NCBI GenBank assembly: GCA_019915015.1
Contig: JAHBBC010000006.1
Coordinates: 496,001-560,000 of the forward strand
Reading direction: 5' to 3'
Length of the DNA: 64,000 nt
DNA from: Auriscalpium vulgare
Taxonomy: Eukaryota > Basidiomycota > Agaricomycetes > Russulales > Auriscalpiaceae
Part shown: positions 1 to 12,788 of the stretch, one piece after another
Layout: each line of letters begins with the position of its first letter
How positions within the stretch are numbered: position 1 is the stretch's first letter
Program-made: the position numbers and the translations under genes
Notes under the pieces: model-generated
Databases searched by the model: none
What the model was told of the DNA's origin: nothing
Seen by the model: only the letters and a program-made list of their open reading frames with translations

Positions 1-2196
1 ACCCCGTGGAAAGCGATATTATTCAAACGTGCTAGCCGAGCTGCGTTAGCAGTCTCTAAAAGTCAAGATAAATCAAAACTCACCTTTGATAAGCCAAGAT
101 AATTCTGTGTTGCGAGAATCCAGAACGCGGTCAATCCAGCGACTCTCCCAAGAAAAAAACTTGATGAATTTTATCTTATAAAAGCCAATCATATGAGGTT
201 CCTATGCGCGAGGAGGGAAAGCGTACCGCTCCGGTGAGCTCGTTGAGGACACCCATACGCTTGTCACGAGCAGCCATTAAGCCCTTGTTGATCCTGACGC
301 TGCGATTCGCCAACAGGCTGTTGAGCGGCGCCGCAAGTCCGAGAGACATGAGTCCGACGAACGCAGACCACCCTAGTAGCCTAGTAGGGAGGGAAGGGTG
401 GAAGGCCGCTCAGCCAATGTGAACAGATCGGCGCTTGTTTCTGCTTACTTGTACAGGAAGATGCCGCCAATGACGACCTCAAAAGGACCTGCTATTGTGT
501 TTAATTTATCCATGACAAGTCTAGCGTAGGACGTACTTGAGTAGAACCTATGAATACCGGCAGCCATCAGGCTGATACGTCTGGCGTCGGAAGACATGAG
601 GTTCACAATCTTCCCAGCGCCTGCCCCCGCCTTTGGGTTGTCGTCCTTGTTCGCTTTCTTTCCATCAGCGGTCTTGCCATTGCCTTTGTCCTTGTCCTTG
701 TCGACAATGCCCGAGAAGTCCTTCCGCTTGAGAGCCTTGTCGTAAATGGCCGCCATTAGCTCCGAGCGGATACGAACGGATGCGCGTCGGCTGAACCAGA
801 GGTGCTGGACATTTGCTTGTGCCTAGAATAGCAGGGTGTAAGCGGAGGAAGTGCTTGGGGGATAGATGCGAATTTACTTTGGCAAAACTGGACAGGAACG
901 CGAGGGCGGCGAAGATATAAGCCTGAGAGCGACTGTCGGGCGTGAGATCCGCAATGGCATCAAGGATGCGCCTGTAACAGTGCTATTAGCGGAGTTCTGT
1001 GATGCGGCGAAGCAGTTTACTTCAGGAAGTAAGGTCCGGCGTAGTTGAACACGACGCTGACAAATGTCAGAATGAAGTCGAGCCTAGATTTGCAGGTAAG
1101 CAAAGGGACATCGAGCGACAAAACGACCTGACGTGAGATCCAGAGAGTTGGCTGCCCAGATCTTGCGGAGGAGGGTAGGGCGGCTATGAGTTTTTAAATC
1201 GCGATGGAATTCTCACACGTGGCAGGTACTTACAAAGTGCGACTGAACTTGATGAAGAGCGGACGTGATTGATTGGTTGGGCTGAGTGACCAGACGTCTG
1301 GTTCGTTGAGCGTGCCCCGGGTGCCCTGGCAAAGTCGGATGAATTAGGATTCGAGATGAAGCACATCCGCCTATCGTACCTTCTTGATCAAGGGCCAAAT
1401 CCAAGAGAATGTCACCCATCCCCACAGCGACGTGTAGTCTTCGGGTGACACGGATTTTCCCTTGCGAAGATGTCAATACCGCCTCGCACATTAAATGTAT
1501 ATGACATACTATGTCGGCCTTGTCAACGCGATCGCTGGCAGTGTTGACCGGCATGCTGAGCACAGTGCTGAGGAGAAGCAGCAAGGCCGAGAGGTTGGCC
1601 ACATGTGCGGAAAACAAAGTCGTGGGCGGGAGCGGAAGACCCTGCACACTCTTGTCGTAGATGAATCCGCCAAGAGATAGCACCTCCACGCCGAGGAGAA
1701 TAATGTAGAGCGAGAAGAGGCGGTAGGACGGTGTGGGTTTTGGATGGAGAATAGGGCGCACGGTCGCGTAAAGCCAAGCCGACGCGGTGACGAACGGGCT
1801 TAGGGTATATATGGCTGCTTGTTCGTCCTGCATGAGGGAGAATGACCCTACGGCGAGCCAGACGAGGGTTTCGAGGAGCGCGATCCACGCGAGTACAAGG
1901 GTTTTCCACATGACTGGCAGCGCGTCTCTCGATAACGCACGCTTTGAAGGCGAAGCACGCTCGTCGAAGACGGCCGTATCGCCAGTTCCGGCATTCAGTG
2001 CCTCCGCCTCGGTGAGTGTCAGGTATGAGCGAAAAGGGTTAGTGACGGGACTGATCAACTTGGAGAACCATGTCGGAGGGGGTATAGACGCGACGCAGAG
2101 GAAGAAGACGAATACACCAGGGAGGAGGGTCGACCAGAAAACGCGCACGCAGGCGTTCTCGAGGTCGTCGACGCGACCATTTGGACAGACAGGCAT
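1..2196 (-). CDS. ABCC-type ABC transporter, copy A (5' part only; gene runs off the window)
   Basis: This is the N-terminal part of a full-length ABC exporter of the MRP/ABCC class. Translation starts at 2196 (MPVCPNGRVDDLE) and the first exon encodes a TMD0-like block of hydrophobic segments. Following exons give the motif [19 protein letters not shown], then [18 protein letters not shown], then the first core membrane domain with [10 protein letters not shown] near 590. Reading frame is kept across introns with consensus borders. The sequence leaves the window inside the first membrane domain, before any nucleotide-binding domain. It is a close duplicate of the complete copy at 3971-10483: over the first roughly 245 residues I count about 18 substitutions and a two-residue indel. 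A GNAT acetyltransferase starts divergently 533 bp upstream. Substrate unknown. Confidence 0.88.
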
Positions 2197-2728
2197 GACC
2201 GTAACTTAGTAGCGGGAGTAGGGGGGAACGCGTCGTGAGAGCCGCAATCGCGCGCAGTATTCTCATATTTAGGCGATATATTGGCAAGAATATAGGGCCG
2301 TGGAGCCTCTTCACGCGCAGTTTCGCAGGAAATACGGATTCTTGATCAACTAAATTGTCTAGTACCTGAGGCACGCACCAGCGACTGCGCAGACGCACAT
2401 GGTCCTAATTCCCGGCCATCACTACTTGAAAGCTTCCTGGGCGCCATCCGCTGCAGCATTGCGATTCTGCGAGCCCTGACGTTCAAAGAATATTGGCCAG
2501 ACGTTGGAGTGGTTCTGCGATGCGCGAGTGAGCCGAGTCGGAGGAGAGGACGAGTCGGTGACCGTGCCAGTAACTGTTGAACCCGGATGAACCTCGGCCA
2601 GCAACCTGAGTAGCCGGCGCTCCTGCCATCCCTTCCAATACGCGCCCATGCCAGGGCAAGCCTATATATGCTGTTCTCATCTCGAATGGGTGCAAACATA
2701 GGCTCCAGCCCCAACGGTCGCCGCTGCC
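2197..2728. promoter_or_regulatory. Divergent intergenic region, ABC copy A / GNAT copy 1
   Basis: This 532-bp gap separates two genes transcribed away from each other, so it must carry both promoters. The part nearest the GNAT start resembles the matching gap at 10484-10995; the middle has diverged. I see no protein-coding exon I would defend. Confidence 0.5.
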
Positions 2729-3817
2729 ATGGTGTGGAAGCTCTCCCGGCGTCGCGACGCCGCCGCGATGCAAGTGGGCGTTGGCCTTCCTCGCTCTCTT
2801 CGTCCATCAGGCAACAAGTCGGGAATAGCGTGTGTCGCGGACGCGCCAGAGGTTGAGCTCCTCCGATACTGTATGTGTTCCTCTTTATAAACTCGAGCGA
2901 TGACTTTGACGTAGTGCGTCGACCAGCACATATTCCGAAGACAGTGGAAACCGTCCTTGCAGCGTTCCAAGACGATCCCTTGGAGGCGTACGTCTTTCGC
3001 CCCCCGGTGCGTCCACATCCCTCATCCATTACAGTAGGCAGTCTACAATTTGTTTCAGGACACAGACGGTTCCCCGCGATACGTCGTCTTCAAAGCTCTG
3101 CGTCGTGCGGCCTTTGCGCTCAGCTTCAAGGAATACGTGAAGACGCGGCGCGCATTCACGGTCAACAAAGGCAACTCGTTCGTCCTCCAGTAAGTCGCAT
3201 CCCGTTCTTCTCCTCTTCCCCGGGCCACCAAACCAGGCTGTACCCAGCTCGCCGGCATTCGACGACGACGCCCCACATCGTACGCCCAGTCTGTTCGAAA
3301 TCTTTATTGCGCGGATCTCGCGGATTTGCAACACGCCTCAGCAGCGTCGACGCATGAAGGAGTGGCACGACAAGTATCTCGCCGCAATTTCGAAGCACGT
3401 CGGATCACACGCGAACGAGTTCTTCTCTGTCGACGGACTCGCGACACACCCCGCATTCCAGGGCCATGGGTACGGCTCTGCGCTGATGAACGCTGTGTCT
3501 GCCCTGGTGGGTCGCGTCCGATTTGCGTCTGGCTGGCTGTAGAGCTCATAACGGGATCAGGCGGACGAAGCTGGGTGCCGAACGTGGCTCGGCTCCAGCA
3601 ACCCCGTCAACCAGGTGTTCTATGAGTCATTTGGCTATGTCGCGGTTGCGGAGATGGTGCTGGGCGACGACCCAGACTACACGGGAAAGCCTATCGTCAC
3701 GCTCTTAGTGGGTGTCTACTTTCCTTCGCTGAAGGTCTTTTGGCTGAGCCCGTCGACCTGTAGATGATCCGCGAGCCGAAGGAAAAGCCCTCGGTCGACG
3801 AGAAGGCTGCGCTTTGA
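2729..3817 (+). CDS. GNAT-family N-acetyltransferase, copy 1
   Basis: The gene is split into about six exons: it starts MVWKLSRRRDAAAMQ at 2729, continues with exons encoding VLAAFQDDPLEAYVFRPP and DTDGSPRYVVFKALRRAA, then the GNAT core, and ends with MIREPKEKPSVDEKAAL and a stop at 3815. The acetyl-CoA binding loop is LATHPAFQGHGYGSAL, matching the family's Q/R-x-x-G-x-G/A motif A, and SNPVNQVFYESFGY fits the last strands of the fold. Members transfer acetyl from acetyl-CoA to an amine; the acceptor is unknown. It is a near duplicate of the gene at 10996-12104 and ends 153 bp before the convergent ABC exporter. Splice sites were placed by comparison with the paralogues. Confidence 0.85.
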
Positions 3818-3970
3818 GTTGCGATAGAGCAACGTGCTGGTTGTACTGCCACCATACTACGCGAATTGCTGGCGGTGCCTGCGTCCATCAATATACAGTA
3901 CTGACGACATCGCGACCTTTACGTGAGTATAACTTGGGTATAACGAGGTTACTGTGATATTTTCCAAAAC

Positions 3971-6900
3971 CTATGCCAGACCATCCCTCACAGCCTTTTC
4001 CTTCGCAGCCTGCTGCAGCTCCCCGAACATACCGCTCTTCAAACACATATTCCTGAATATGCTGTCCTCTTTCTGGATCAGGTTCCACGGGCTGTCGAAC
4101 TCCGCGATTGAGCCCTGGTCGAGAACAATCAGGCGGTCATAGTCGATGACCGTCTTCAGGCGATGGGCGACTGGGCGACAACCGCTCAGCATCGACAGCA
4201 ATAGAGATGGGAGCCGATCGTCACGTACCTGTCAACAGCAGAGCCCCACCAAACTCCTCGCGAATGGTTGTCTGGATCTTGGCGTCTGTCGCGAAATCGA
4301 TGCTGCTGGTAGCCTCGTCGAGGACGATAATAGAACTGCGCCGCAGGAGTGCGCGAGCCATAGCAATCAGCTGACGCTGGCCTTGCGAGAAGTTTAGACC
4401 GCCTGCAGACACCTTGGTGTCGAGGGATATTGATACTTTGGAATCCCCGTCAATCAAGGTAGCGGCGGCAGAATGCGTTGCGGAAAGTGAGGAGGAAGGG
4501 CGAGTCCCGGCATGAGATGCATGCCGAGACGCTGTCTGCGACTGGTAAGCACTTTCGGTGATCATGTGGGCGCGGAACAAGACTTCAAGGTACTCCAAGT
4601 CATCATGCTCGTCTTCAGAACGTGAGCTCAAACCGCAAAGCGACGAACAAGATGTTGACGTACCGAACGGATCGAGGTTTTCTCGCAACGTTCCCGAGAA
4701 AAGGGTTGCATCTTGCGGGATGAAGGTCTAAAAATTCGTCTGTTAGGTGAGAGGATGCCGATGCTTGATGATACATACCAGGCGAGATCGTAAGTCTTGC
4801 AGACCTATTTTTGTGATGTCTATGCCGTCAATGAGAATTCTTCCGCTCGTTGGATCCGTCTATCAATACATCGTCAGTGATGCTCTGCCAAATCGACGGT
4901 CTTCAGACTCACGAAGCGAAGGATACTCATGGCAAGCGTCGACTTGCCACTGCCCGTGCGGCCAAGTAGTCCTACGCGCTCTCCGGGCTTGAGAGAGAAC
5001 GATACGCCATGAAGAACAGGCGGGAGTTCCGGCGCGTACTTGACGATGAGGTCCTCCACAACGATGAGGTTTTGGCTTTCACTGGAAGGCCAATATGCAG
5101 GAGGGCGGGCCGACTCGATGATCGCAGGCGGCTCTTGGGGAAGGTCGAGGTACTCCACTAATCGTTCAACAGAGCTGTCACGTATCATCAGAGATCGCTC
5201 ACTAGAATGAAACCGGCGTACTCACTTGAGATCCAGCTCAAGATCCGTCCAGGTCAGGCAGGCGGAGTACATGCTCGCGGTGAAGGCCATCGCAGACGTT
5301 ATTACCAGACCGGCGAGTCCAGCACTGACGTAGTCAGACAACGCAATGATGGTAATGATGAGAACAGCGGTGGCACCCAGAACATCGAAGTTCAGCAGGA
5401 TCCAATTATTCAATTGCCAATAATTGTACCACATCTGCCGTGCCTTTGATCAATATTTGCGCCATGGCAATACAACCGAAGAGCAAACCTGGCTGGTGAG
5501 ATCAATTTTTGCATGTAACCCATCGAGTAATTGCTGCTCAGCAGAGAATGCGCGCACGGTCACAATGCCCTCGAGCATCTCGCCGAAGCCTGAGAAAATA
5601 GGCGAGCGGCTATTGGCCTCCATGCGACGCAGATCGCGACCGGCGTTGAGGTATCCAATCGCGATAGCCCGATACGCGAGCCCAAGAAAGAACGCAGGTA
5701 CAAGGAAGAAGGGGAAGATGACGCTAGAGGCGCAAAGTTAGCTCAAGCCATAAACCCGTGGCGGGTATTCTTCTCACGTGACCGTGATAACAGAGGTGGC
5801 CAGCTTTGACACCGAGGAGTTCACATCCACTAGAGAGGTCACTAGTGAGGTGTCGATCGTTTCAACATCCTCAGTACACGGCCGATTAGCTAAGTGTGGG
5901 GTCAATCCAATCAATACTTCACACCTTGCTGAAGCGATTGAGAATACGACCTGAAGATGCAGGTAAGTACGCCATTCACGCGTCAAGTTCGGGAGTCAAT
6001 TACCCTGCGGTGTAGTATCGTACCATCTCATCGTTGAGCGAATGACGGACTCCACCAGGCGTGTAAAAAGAAGCCGAGAGGCCCGGAGAGCCCCAATGTA
6101 CTGCGTAACGAAAGCCAGCAAGCTGACCATGGCCGTGCCTACGGACAGAGCCGCATACACGCCAACATAGAATAACGGGTGGGCTTGCGCTCTAGGAAGA
6201 TTCCACGCAGAGGGGTCGCTGAGGCGACCATGCAGACCATGCGCAAGATTGTGAGACGCGAGAGGACCGCCGAGAACGACTTCGTTTCTTGATGCCGAAT
6301 AAGAGTAAGCGATTGACGGCGCGGCCGCCTCCTGTGGTCCATAGGCTTCACCCCAGATCTAAGAGCAGCATGTCAGCTACCAGCCGTTGCATGACGCTTT
6401 GCTTGCACATACCTTGATCCAAACCTTCTCTGACACACTGAGGCCCTGCAGACGATGCAACGATAAGCGTTGGGCACGGACAGTTGGCACAACCGTGGGA
6501 CCGTCACCATACTTACCTGAGCAACCAGCATGAGCATTATCAACAAAGCCCACGTCCAATATGATCTGCATGCACTGTGAGCGCAGCATTCAGAATCGGA
6601 CCACACCCGCTTACGAAGCTTCCAGATACTGTTTGTAGATAGACCACTTGACGTGACCAGTCTCCCGCTCCTCGTCTTGGACCAGCTTTCGGGGCGCCTT
6701 TGCTTTGACGGTACGCTTCGCATACTCCTCGTCGTTCTGGATAGTCACTTGCTCCTCGCTCAGCAGCTTGGCTGGTCCTGCGTGTTTCTCCTCGGTCGCC
6801 TCGGCCTCGGCCTCGTGGGTGATTTCGTCCAGGATGCCACGCTCACGGAGCTCTGCGACGGTACCTTGAGTATCAATACGTCCGTCCAGCATACGAACGA

Positions 6901-9900
6901 GGTAATGGCTGCTGGGAAGAACCAGCTCGACGTGATGCGTGGCAAGAACCTACGAAGTGATGCGTCAATGCCAAAACCCGTCAAGTGGATCTAGTAATGA
7001 ATTTACGACTGTACGGTTCGCCAAAAGCGGGCCGCGCAGTAGCTTCTCGAACAGGACACGCGCTGTATGGCTGTCCTGTAGGCAATTGTTGATCATAGGC
7101 CGGAATCGCTATGTAGATCACGTACGACTGCACTGAGAGGATCGTCCAAGAGAACGTATTTAGCGCGAGAATAGACCGCGCGTGCGAGGGCAACTCTGCA
7201 AAACAAGAAAGCGATCAGTAGAGGGGACGATGACGCTCACAGGACGGCACTTGCCTGGACTTTTGTCCACCGGAGAGAGTAATACCACTGCAAGTTGCAA
7301 CACGCGAACATTGAGCTTGCCATACCTGTCGAGTACGACTCGGACCTACCGGGCTCCGATCTCTGTTTCATCTCCGTCTTCCAGAATGTCCAAGTCCGTT
7401 CTCAGCGCACATGCCTCGATAACGGCCTGATAGCGCTCCTCGTCGTACGGGGATCCAAAGAGGATGTTGTCCTTTATAGACTGATGTCTCAGCCACGGAG
7501 TCTGCGCGGCGTACGAGATCGAGTGCGTGTAACCGTTCTCGTCGACACGCGAAAGGTCCTTCTCCATGATGACGCGACCGCTGAGCAGGGTAAGCTCGCC
7601 GAGGAGCGCCAGCTTTCACATGCAGTGTCAGCGTCGAGGCTCTCAGTGCCATGCACGAGTCGGAGCTAGCTCACCAGCAGAGCTGTCTTCCCACTTGCGG
7701 TGGGGCCGGTAACAAGGGTCAGTTTGCCGTCGGGGAACGTAATCGAGACGTCCTTCAACTCGAAACGATGTCCATTGCTCTCCGCAGTCAGTGAAGCCCG
7801 CTCAGCTTCGTCGCTCGATACAAGGTCTACCTTGTCAGTGACCTTCTCCTCAACTTCGTTCCACTTGAACGTCCCTTTATCGATACCGAGAGACTTCACG
7901 ATATCGGTGTCAACTGCGTTGGGTCCCGAGCGGGCGGCTTTCAGAGATGACACTTGTTCGTCGACCTCGTCTTCCTCTAGAAATGTACCAATGCGGTTCA
8001 TGATGACCATTGTCTTCACAGGCATCAAGATTAGGAAAGAAAACAATCGTATGCGTGCCGCATACCTGGAGGATGTGAACGATGAATGTCGGCAAAAAGT
8101 ACAGAGGCTGCTGCATCATGTTGAATAGAGCGACGGCCTACCATCCGAGGCGTAGTGAGTATTCACAGGACCATCATAGAACAGATCCAGACTTGCCGTG
8201 AATGCAGTTCCAACCGTCAACTCGTTTCCCAGAAGGACAAAAATGAGAAATGAGACCACAGAAACGAGTACGGGTGCCAATTCCCACGCTCCGTCGAAAG
8301 CGGCTTTGTTCGCTCGTGCTAGCGAAGCAGCATTGGCAATACAGTTAGATATATTTCAATTCTCGAAACGCACCTTTGAACAGCCAAGATAACTCTGTGT
8401 TGCGAGAATCATGAATGCGCTCAATCCAGCGACTCTCCCATGCAAAGAACTTGACGAATTTTATCTAATAAAAGCCCGTTAGGTGAGTGTCGAGGAATGC
8501 GAGGGCAAGCGCACAGCTCCAATTAGCTCGTTGAGGACACCCATACGCTTGTCACGAGCAGCCATCAAGCCCTTGTTGATCCTGATGCTACGCTTCGCTA
8601 ACGCGCTGTTGAGCGGTGCCGCAAGTCCGAGAGTCAGAAATCCGGCGAATGCAGACCATCCTAGCAGCCTAGGAAGGAAAAGAAAATGCGCTAAGTTAAG
8701 GCAAACATATCCACGCCAGTATCTGCTTACTTGTACAGAAAGATAGCGCCGATGAGGATCTCAAAAGGACCTACAATTGTGCTCAGTCTGTGTCCCATGT
8801 CAAGGCTTGCATAGAACGTACTTGAGTAAAACCTATGTATAACGGAAACCACCAGACTGATAATCCTGGCGTCCGAGGACATGAGGTTTACGATCTTCCC
8901 AACACCTGCGCCTCCCTTCGGGTCGTCGTCCTTGGATTCTTCCTTCGATCCATCAGCGGTCTTGCCATTGCCCTTGTCCTTATCCTTGTCGACAATGCCC
9001 GAGAAGTCCTTCCGCTTGAGAGCCTTGTCGTAGATGGCCGCCATTAGCTCCGAGCGGATACGAACAGAGGCGCGTCGGCTGAACCAAAGGTGCTGGACAT
9101 CGGCTTGCGCCTAGGATAATATGTAAGCGGGAGCAAATGCATGGGAGACGAATGTACCTTGGCCACAGTGCAGATGAACGCGAAGACTGCGAAGATATAA
9201 GCCTGAGAGCGATTGTCGGTAATAGGATCCGCAATGGCATCAAGGATGCGCCTGTTACACCGCTATTAGCGAGATTTAGGGAATGCGACTAAGCATTTTA
9301 CTTCAGGAAGTAAGGTCTCGAGTAGTTGAATACGACGCTGACAAATGTCAGAATGAAGTCGAGCCTAGATGTGCAAGTCAGCAAAGGGACATCGAGCGAC
9401 AAAACGAACTGACATGAGATCCAAAGAGTTGGTCGCCCATATCTTGCGGACGAGGGTAGGACGGCTACAAAGTTACGAGTTTCAATCGCGACGGTGATTC
9501 CAAACGCAGGTATACGTACAAAGTGCGGCTGAACTTGATGAAGAGCGGACGCGATTGATTGGTTGGGCTGAGCGACCAAACATCGGGCTCGTTGAGCGTG
9601 CCATGGGCTCCCTGGGGGTATAAATGATGAGTCAAAATGAAGCGCGACTGCCTATCGTACCTTCTTCATCAAGGGCCAAATCCAAGAGAATGTCACCCAT
9701 CCCCACAGCGACGTGTAGTCTTCAGGTGACACGGATTTTCCCTTGTGAAAATGTCAATACCGCCTCGCACATTAAATGTATATGACATACTATGTCGGCC
9801 ATGTCAACGCGATCGCTGGCAGTGTTGACCGGCATGCTGAGCACAGTGCTGAGGAGAAGCAGCAAGGCCGAGAGGTTGGCCACATGTGCGGAAAACAAAG

Positions 9901-10483
9901 TCGTGGGCGGGAGCGGAAGACCCTGCACACTCTTGTCGTACATGAATCCGCCAAGAGATAGCACCTCCACGCCGAGGAGAATAATGTAGAGCGAGAAGAG
10001 GTCGTATGACGGCGTGGGCTTCGGATAGAGAACCGGGCGCACGGTCGCATAGAGCCAAGCCGACGCGGTGACGAACGGGCTCAGGGTATATATGGCTGCT
10101 TGTTCGTCCTGCGCGAGGGAGAATGATCCGACGGAGAGCCAAACGAGGGTTTCAAGGAGCGCGATCCACGCGAGTACAAGGGTCTTCCACATGACTGGCA
10201 GGGCGTCTCTCGACAACGCAGGCATTGAAGGCGAAGCACCCTCGTCGAAGACGGCCGTGTCGCCAATTCCAGCAGAGGCATTCAGTGCCTCCGCCTCGGT
10301 GAGCGTCAGGTATGAGCGGAAAGGCCTCGTGACGGGACTTATCAACTTGGAGAGCCATGTCGGAGGCGGTATAGACGCGACACAGAGGAAGAAGACGAAT
10401 GCACCAGGGAGAGCGGTCGACCAGAAAACGCGCACGCAGGCTTTCTCCAGGTCGTCGACGCGACCACCGGGACAAACAGGCAT
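3971..10483 (-). CDS. Full-length ABCC-type ABC transporter, copy B
   Basis: Complete multidrug-resistance-type exporter: TMD0, membrane domain 1, nucleotide-binding domain 1 (NBD1), linker, membrane domain 2, NBD2. Start at 10483 ([14 protein letters not shown]), stop at 3971. NBD1 shows Walker A GPTASGKT near 7700, Q-loop [17 protein letters not shown], signature [10 protein letters not shown] and Walker [13 protein letters not shown] near 7150. An acidic, Lys-rich linker lies near 6620-6890. Membrane domain 2 carries [22 protein letters not shown]2 has Walker A GRTGSGKS near 4945, [14 protein letters not shown], signature FSQGQRQ near 4385 and Walker [13 protein letters not shown] near 4310. 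Over twenty small introns are implied and I found no frame break in the parts checked. One intron in NBD1 uses a GC donor. It should sit in plasma or vacuolar membrane; substrate is not predictable. GNAT copy 2 starts divergently 513 bp away. Confidence 0.92.
7196..7254 (-). other. GC-AG intron in ABC transporter copy B
   Basis: 59-bp intron between the ABC signature exon (LSGGQKS) and the following exon ([18 protein letters not shown]). Its donor reads AG|GCAAGT, the recognised GC-type consensus, and the acceptor TTTTGCAG. Splicing there restores an Arg codon and the family sequence. Confidence 0.75.
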
Positions 10484-10995
10484 GACGATCGTAGTAGGAG
10501 TCGAAGGAGGAACGCGTCGCGCGCATTCGCGTATTCTGGTTCAATTGAAAGCCAGCGTTCCTGGGCCCAGGCTTTCGGTTGATTGGGCATTGATTGGCAC
10601 CATGTGGACTATGGAGCAGTTTCTTAGCATTCGAAGGACGCGTGTTGGAACGTTAACGTTACGGCGAAATGTTATCTGCAGTTCATGACGACTGGCGCTG
10701 AAGCCTAAATATGACTCAGGAGCGCCCACATATGCAGGATGAATGTATGGTTGTAAACCTCCCGAACCTGCGAAAGGCTGGCGAAGAGTCAACGAACGAG
10801 GAGGTACAAAGAACGGGGCAACTGTCGGCGGCCAAAATGATAGTGATACACCGGCGCTTCAGCGGTAGCGCTGACTTGAGCGCTCGTAGTACTTTCTGTC
10901 ATGATATTGCACTGATGATGCACACCACATGCTCTCATCCCGACCACTGCTTTCGCTGGCATACCAGGACTCGAGCACCGACCGTCACCGCTGCC
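10484..10995. promoter_or_regulatory. Divergent intergenic region, ABC copy B / GNAT copy 2
   Basis: This 512-bp gap separates the divergently transcribed exporter and acetyltransferase. Head-to-head placement is the same as at 2197-2728, so both gaps derive from one duplicated divergent promoter. No exon is evident inside. Confidence 0.5.
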
Positions 10996-12104
10996 ATGGT
11001 GTGGAAGCTCTCCCGGCGTCGCGACGCCGCCGCGATGCAAGTGGGCGTTGGCCTTCCTCGTTCAAGTTCTCTTCGTCCATCAGGCAATAAGTCGGGAATA
11101 ACGTGTGTCGCGGATGTGCCAGAGGTGGTGCTCCTCCGATACGGTATGTGTCCTCCCAATAAACTTTGAGCGATTCCTTTGACATTGCGTCGACCAGCAC
11201 ATATTCCGAAGACAGTGGAAACCGTCCTAGCATAGTCCTAGCAGCGTTTCAAGACGATCCCATTGAGGGGTACGTTTTTCGGCCCCCGGTGCGTCCACAT
11301 CCCTTATCCATTACAGTAGGCATTCTACAATTTGTTTCAGGACACAGACGGTTCCCCGAGGTACTTTATCTACGAAGCACTGCGTCGAGCGGCCCTTGCG
11401 CTTAGCTTCAAGGAATACGTGAAAATGCGGCGGGCATTCACGGTTAACAAAGGCAATTCGGTCGTCCTCCAGTACGTCGCACCCGTCCTTCTCCCCTCCC
11501 CACCCCGCTCAGACCAGCATGCAACCAGCTCGCCCGCGTTCGACGACGACGCCCCACATCGTACACCCAGTCGGCTCGAGAGCTTGATCACGCGACTGTC
11601 ACGGATTTGCTCCACCCCTCAGCAGCGTCGACGCGCGAAGGAGTGGCAGGGCCAATTTACGGCCGCACTGGAGAAGCACGTCGGACCGCACGCGGACGAG
11701 TTCTTCTCTGTCGACGGGCTCGCGACACACCCCGCGTTCCAGGGCCATGGGTACGGCTCTGCGCTGATGAACGCTGTGTCTGCTCTGGTGGGTCGCGTCC
11801 AATTTGCGTCTGGCTGGCTGTAGAGCTGATAACGGGATCAGGCAGACGAAGCTGGGTGCCGAACGTGGCTCGGCTCCAGCAACCCCGTCAACCAGGTGTT
11901 CTACGAGTCATTTGGCTACGTCGCGGTTGCGGAGATCGTGCTAGGCGACGACCTAGACTACACGGGAAAGCCTATCGTCGCGCTGCTGGTGCGTTTCTGC
12001 TTCTGTATACTTTGTATGTCGTGCTGTGGCTAAACTGCGTCGGCGTGTAGATGATCCGCGAGCCGAAGGGGAAGTCCTCCGTCTGTGAAAAGGCCGCACT
12101 CTGA
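10996..12104 (+). CDS. GNAT-family N-acetyltransferase, copy 2
   Basis: Duplicate of copy 1 with the same exon plan. It starts MVWKLSRRRDAAAMQ at 10996 and ends MIREPKGKSSVCEKAAL with a stop at 12102. The core exon includes RRAALALSFKEYVKMRRAF and, after a short intron, STPQQRRRAKEW followed by LATHPAFQGHGYGSAL, the acetyl-CoA pyrophosphate-binding loop. SNPVNQVFYESFGY lies in the next exon. The ratio of silent to replacing changes looks conservative by eye, arguing that both copies are maintained. It lies head-to-head with ABC copy B and begins the run of plus-strand GNAT genes reaching 19.1 kb. Acceptor substrate unknown. Confidence 0.87.
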
Positions 12105-12788
12105 GTTGCGACAGAAGTGCTGCGGAAATGATTGTATGGGCATGGATTCGAACAACGTGGGGAATCTAAGTTCGCGCGCGGTAGTTGTACCAACTTACTG
12201 GTGCGTACGTATGGATGCACCTTTTGATGTACAACACGGACATCTCACCGTGACCGGCCGTGACCCTTGCGCAGCACGGTTTGTTCTGGATTCACGTATA
12301 TTTCGCTGTTGCGCGGCATCTACTAGGTTATATACACCAGTATCAAAACCACCTCTCAAATTCACGCAGCATCTACATGATCGATCGGGCCGGCTGGCAC
12401 AATCAGCGATGTGCCTGTGCGCCAGTTCACACCATGTGCCGCTGTCTCAGTGGTTCTTCATCCTAGCGCGGCCCAACGGCCCATGCTGCGGAAGGAGCTG
12501 CGGAGTGTGCACCATCCACGGCCGTGCTTGCATCCTGTACACCTAGGACCCCTTCTGCGTCTGCGCTACTCTCAGAATTCGACAGGCTGCGGAACGTGCT
12601 GCGCTATCATCAAATGCTAGAGTCATAACCGTGCGGCGGCTCTGTCCGACGGTTGCATCTTGTTAAAGACGGACCTCGATTGCCTTTTAATCTCACCGCA
12701 GAACGATCGTCGTCACCCTCACAAGGGTAGGTGGTGCTACTTGACTTCACATGCGCTGTCTCCTAATGCACCGTGTACGCAGGAACCA
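12105..12788. other. Intergenic, no feature recognised
   Basis: 684 bp between GNAT copies 2 and 3. It holds the copy 3 promoter and copy 2 3' end. Short open frames here have no family resemblance I can see. Confidence 0.5.
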
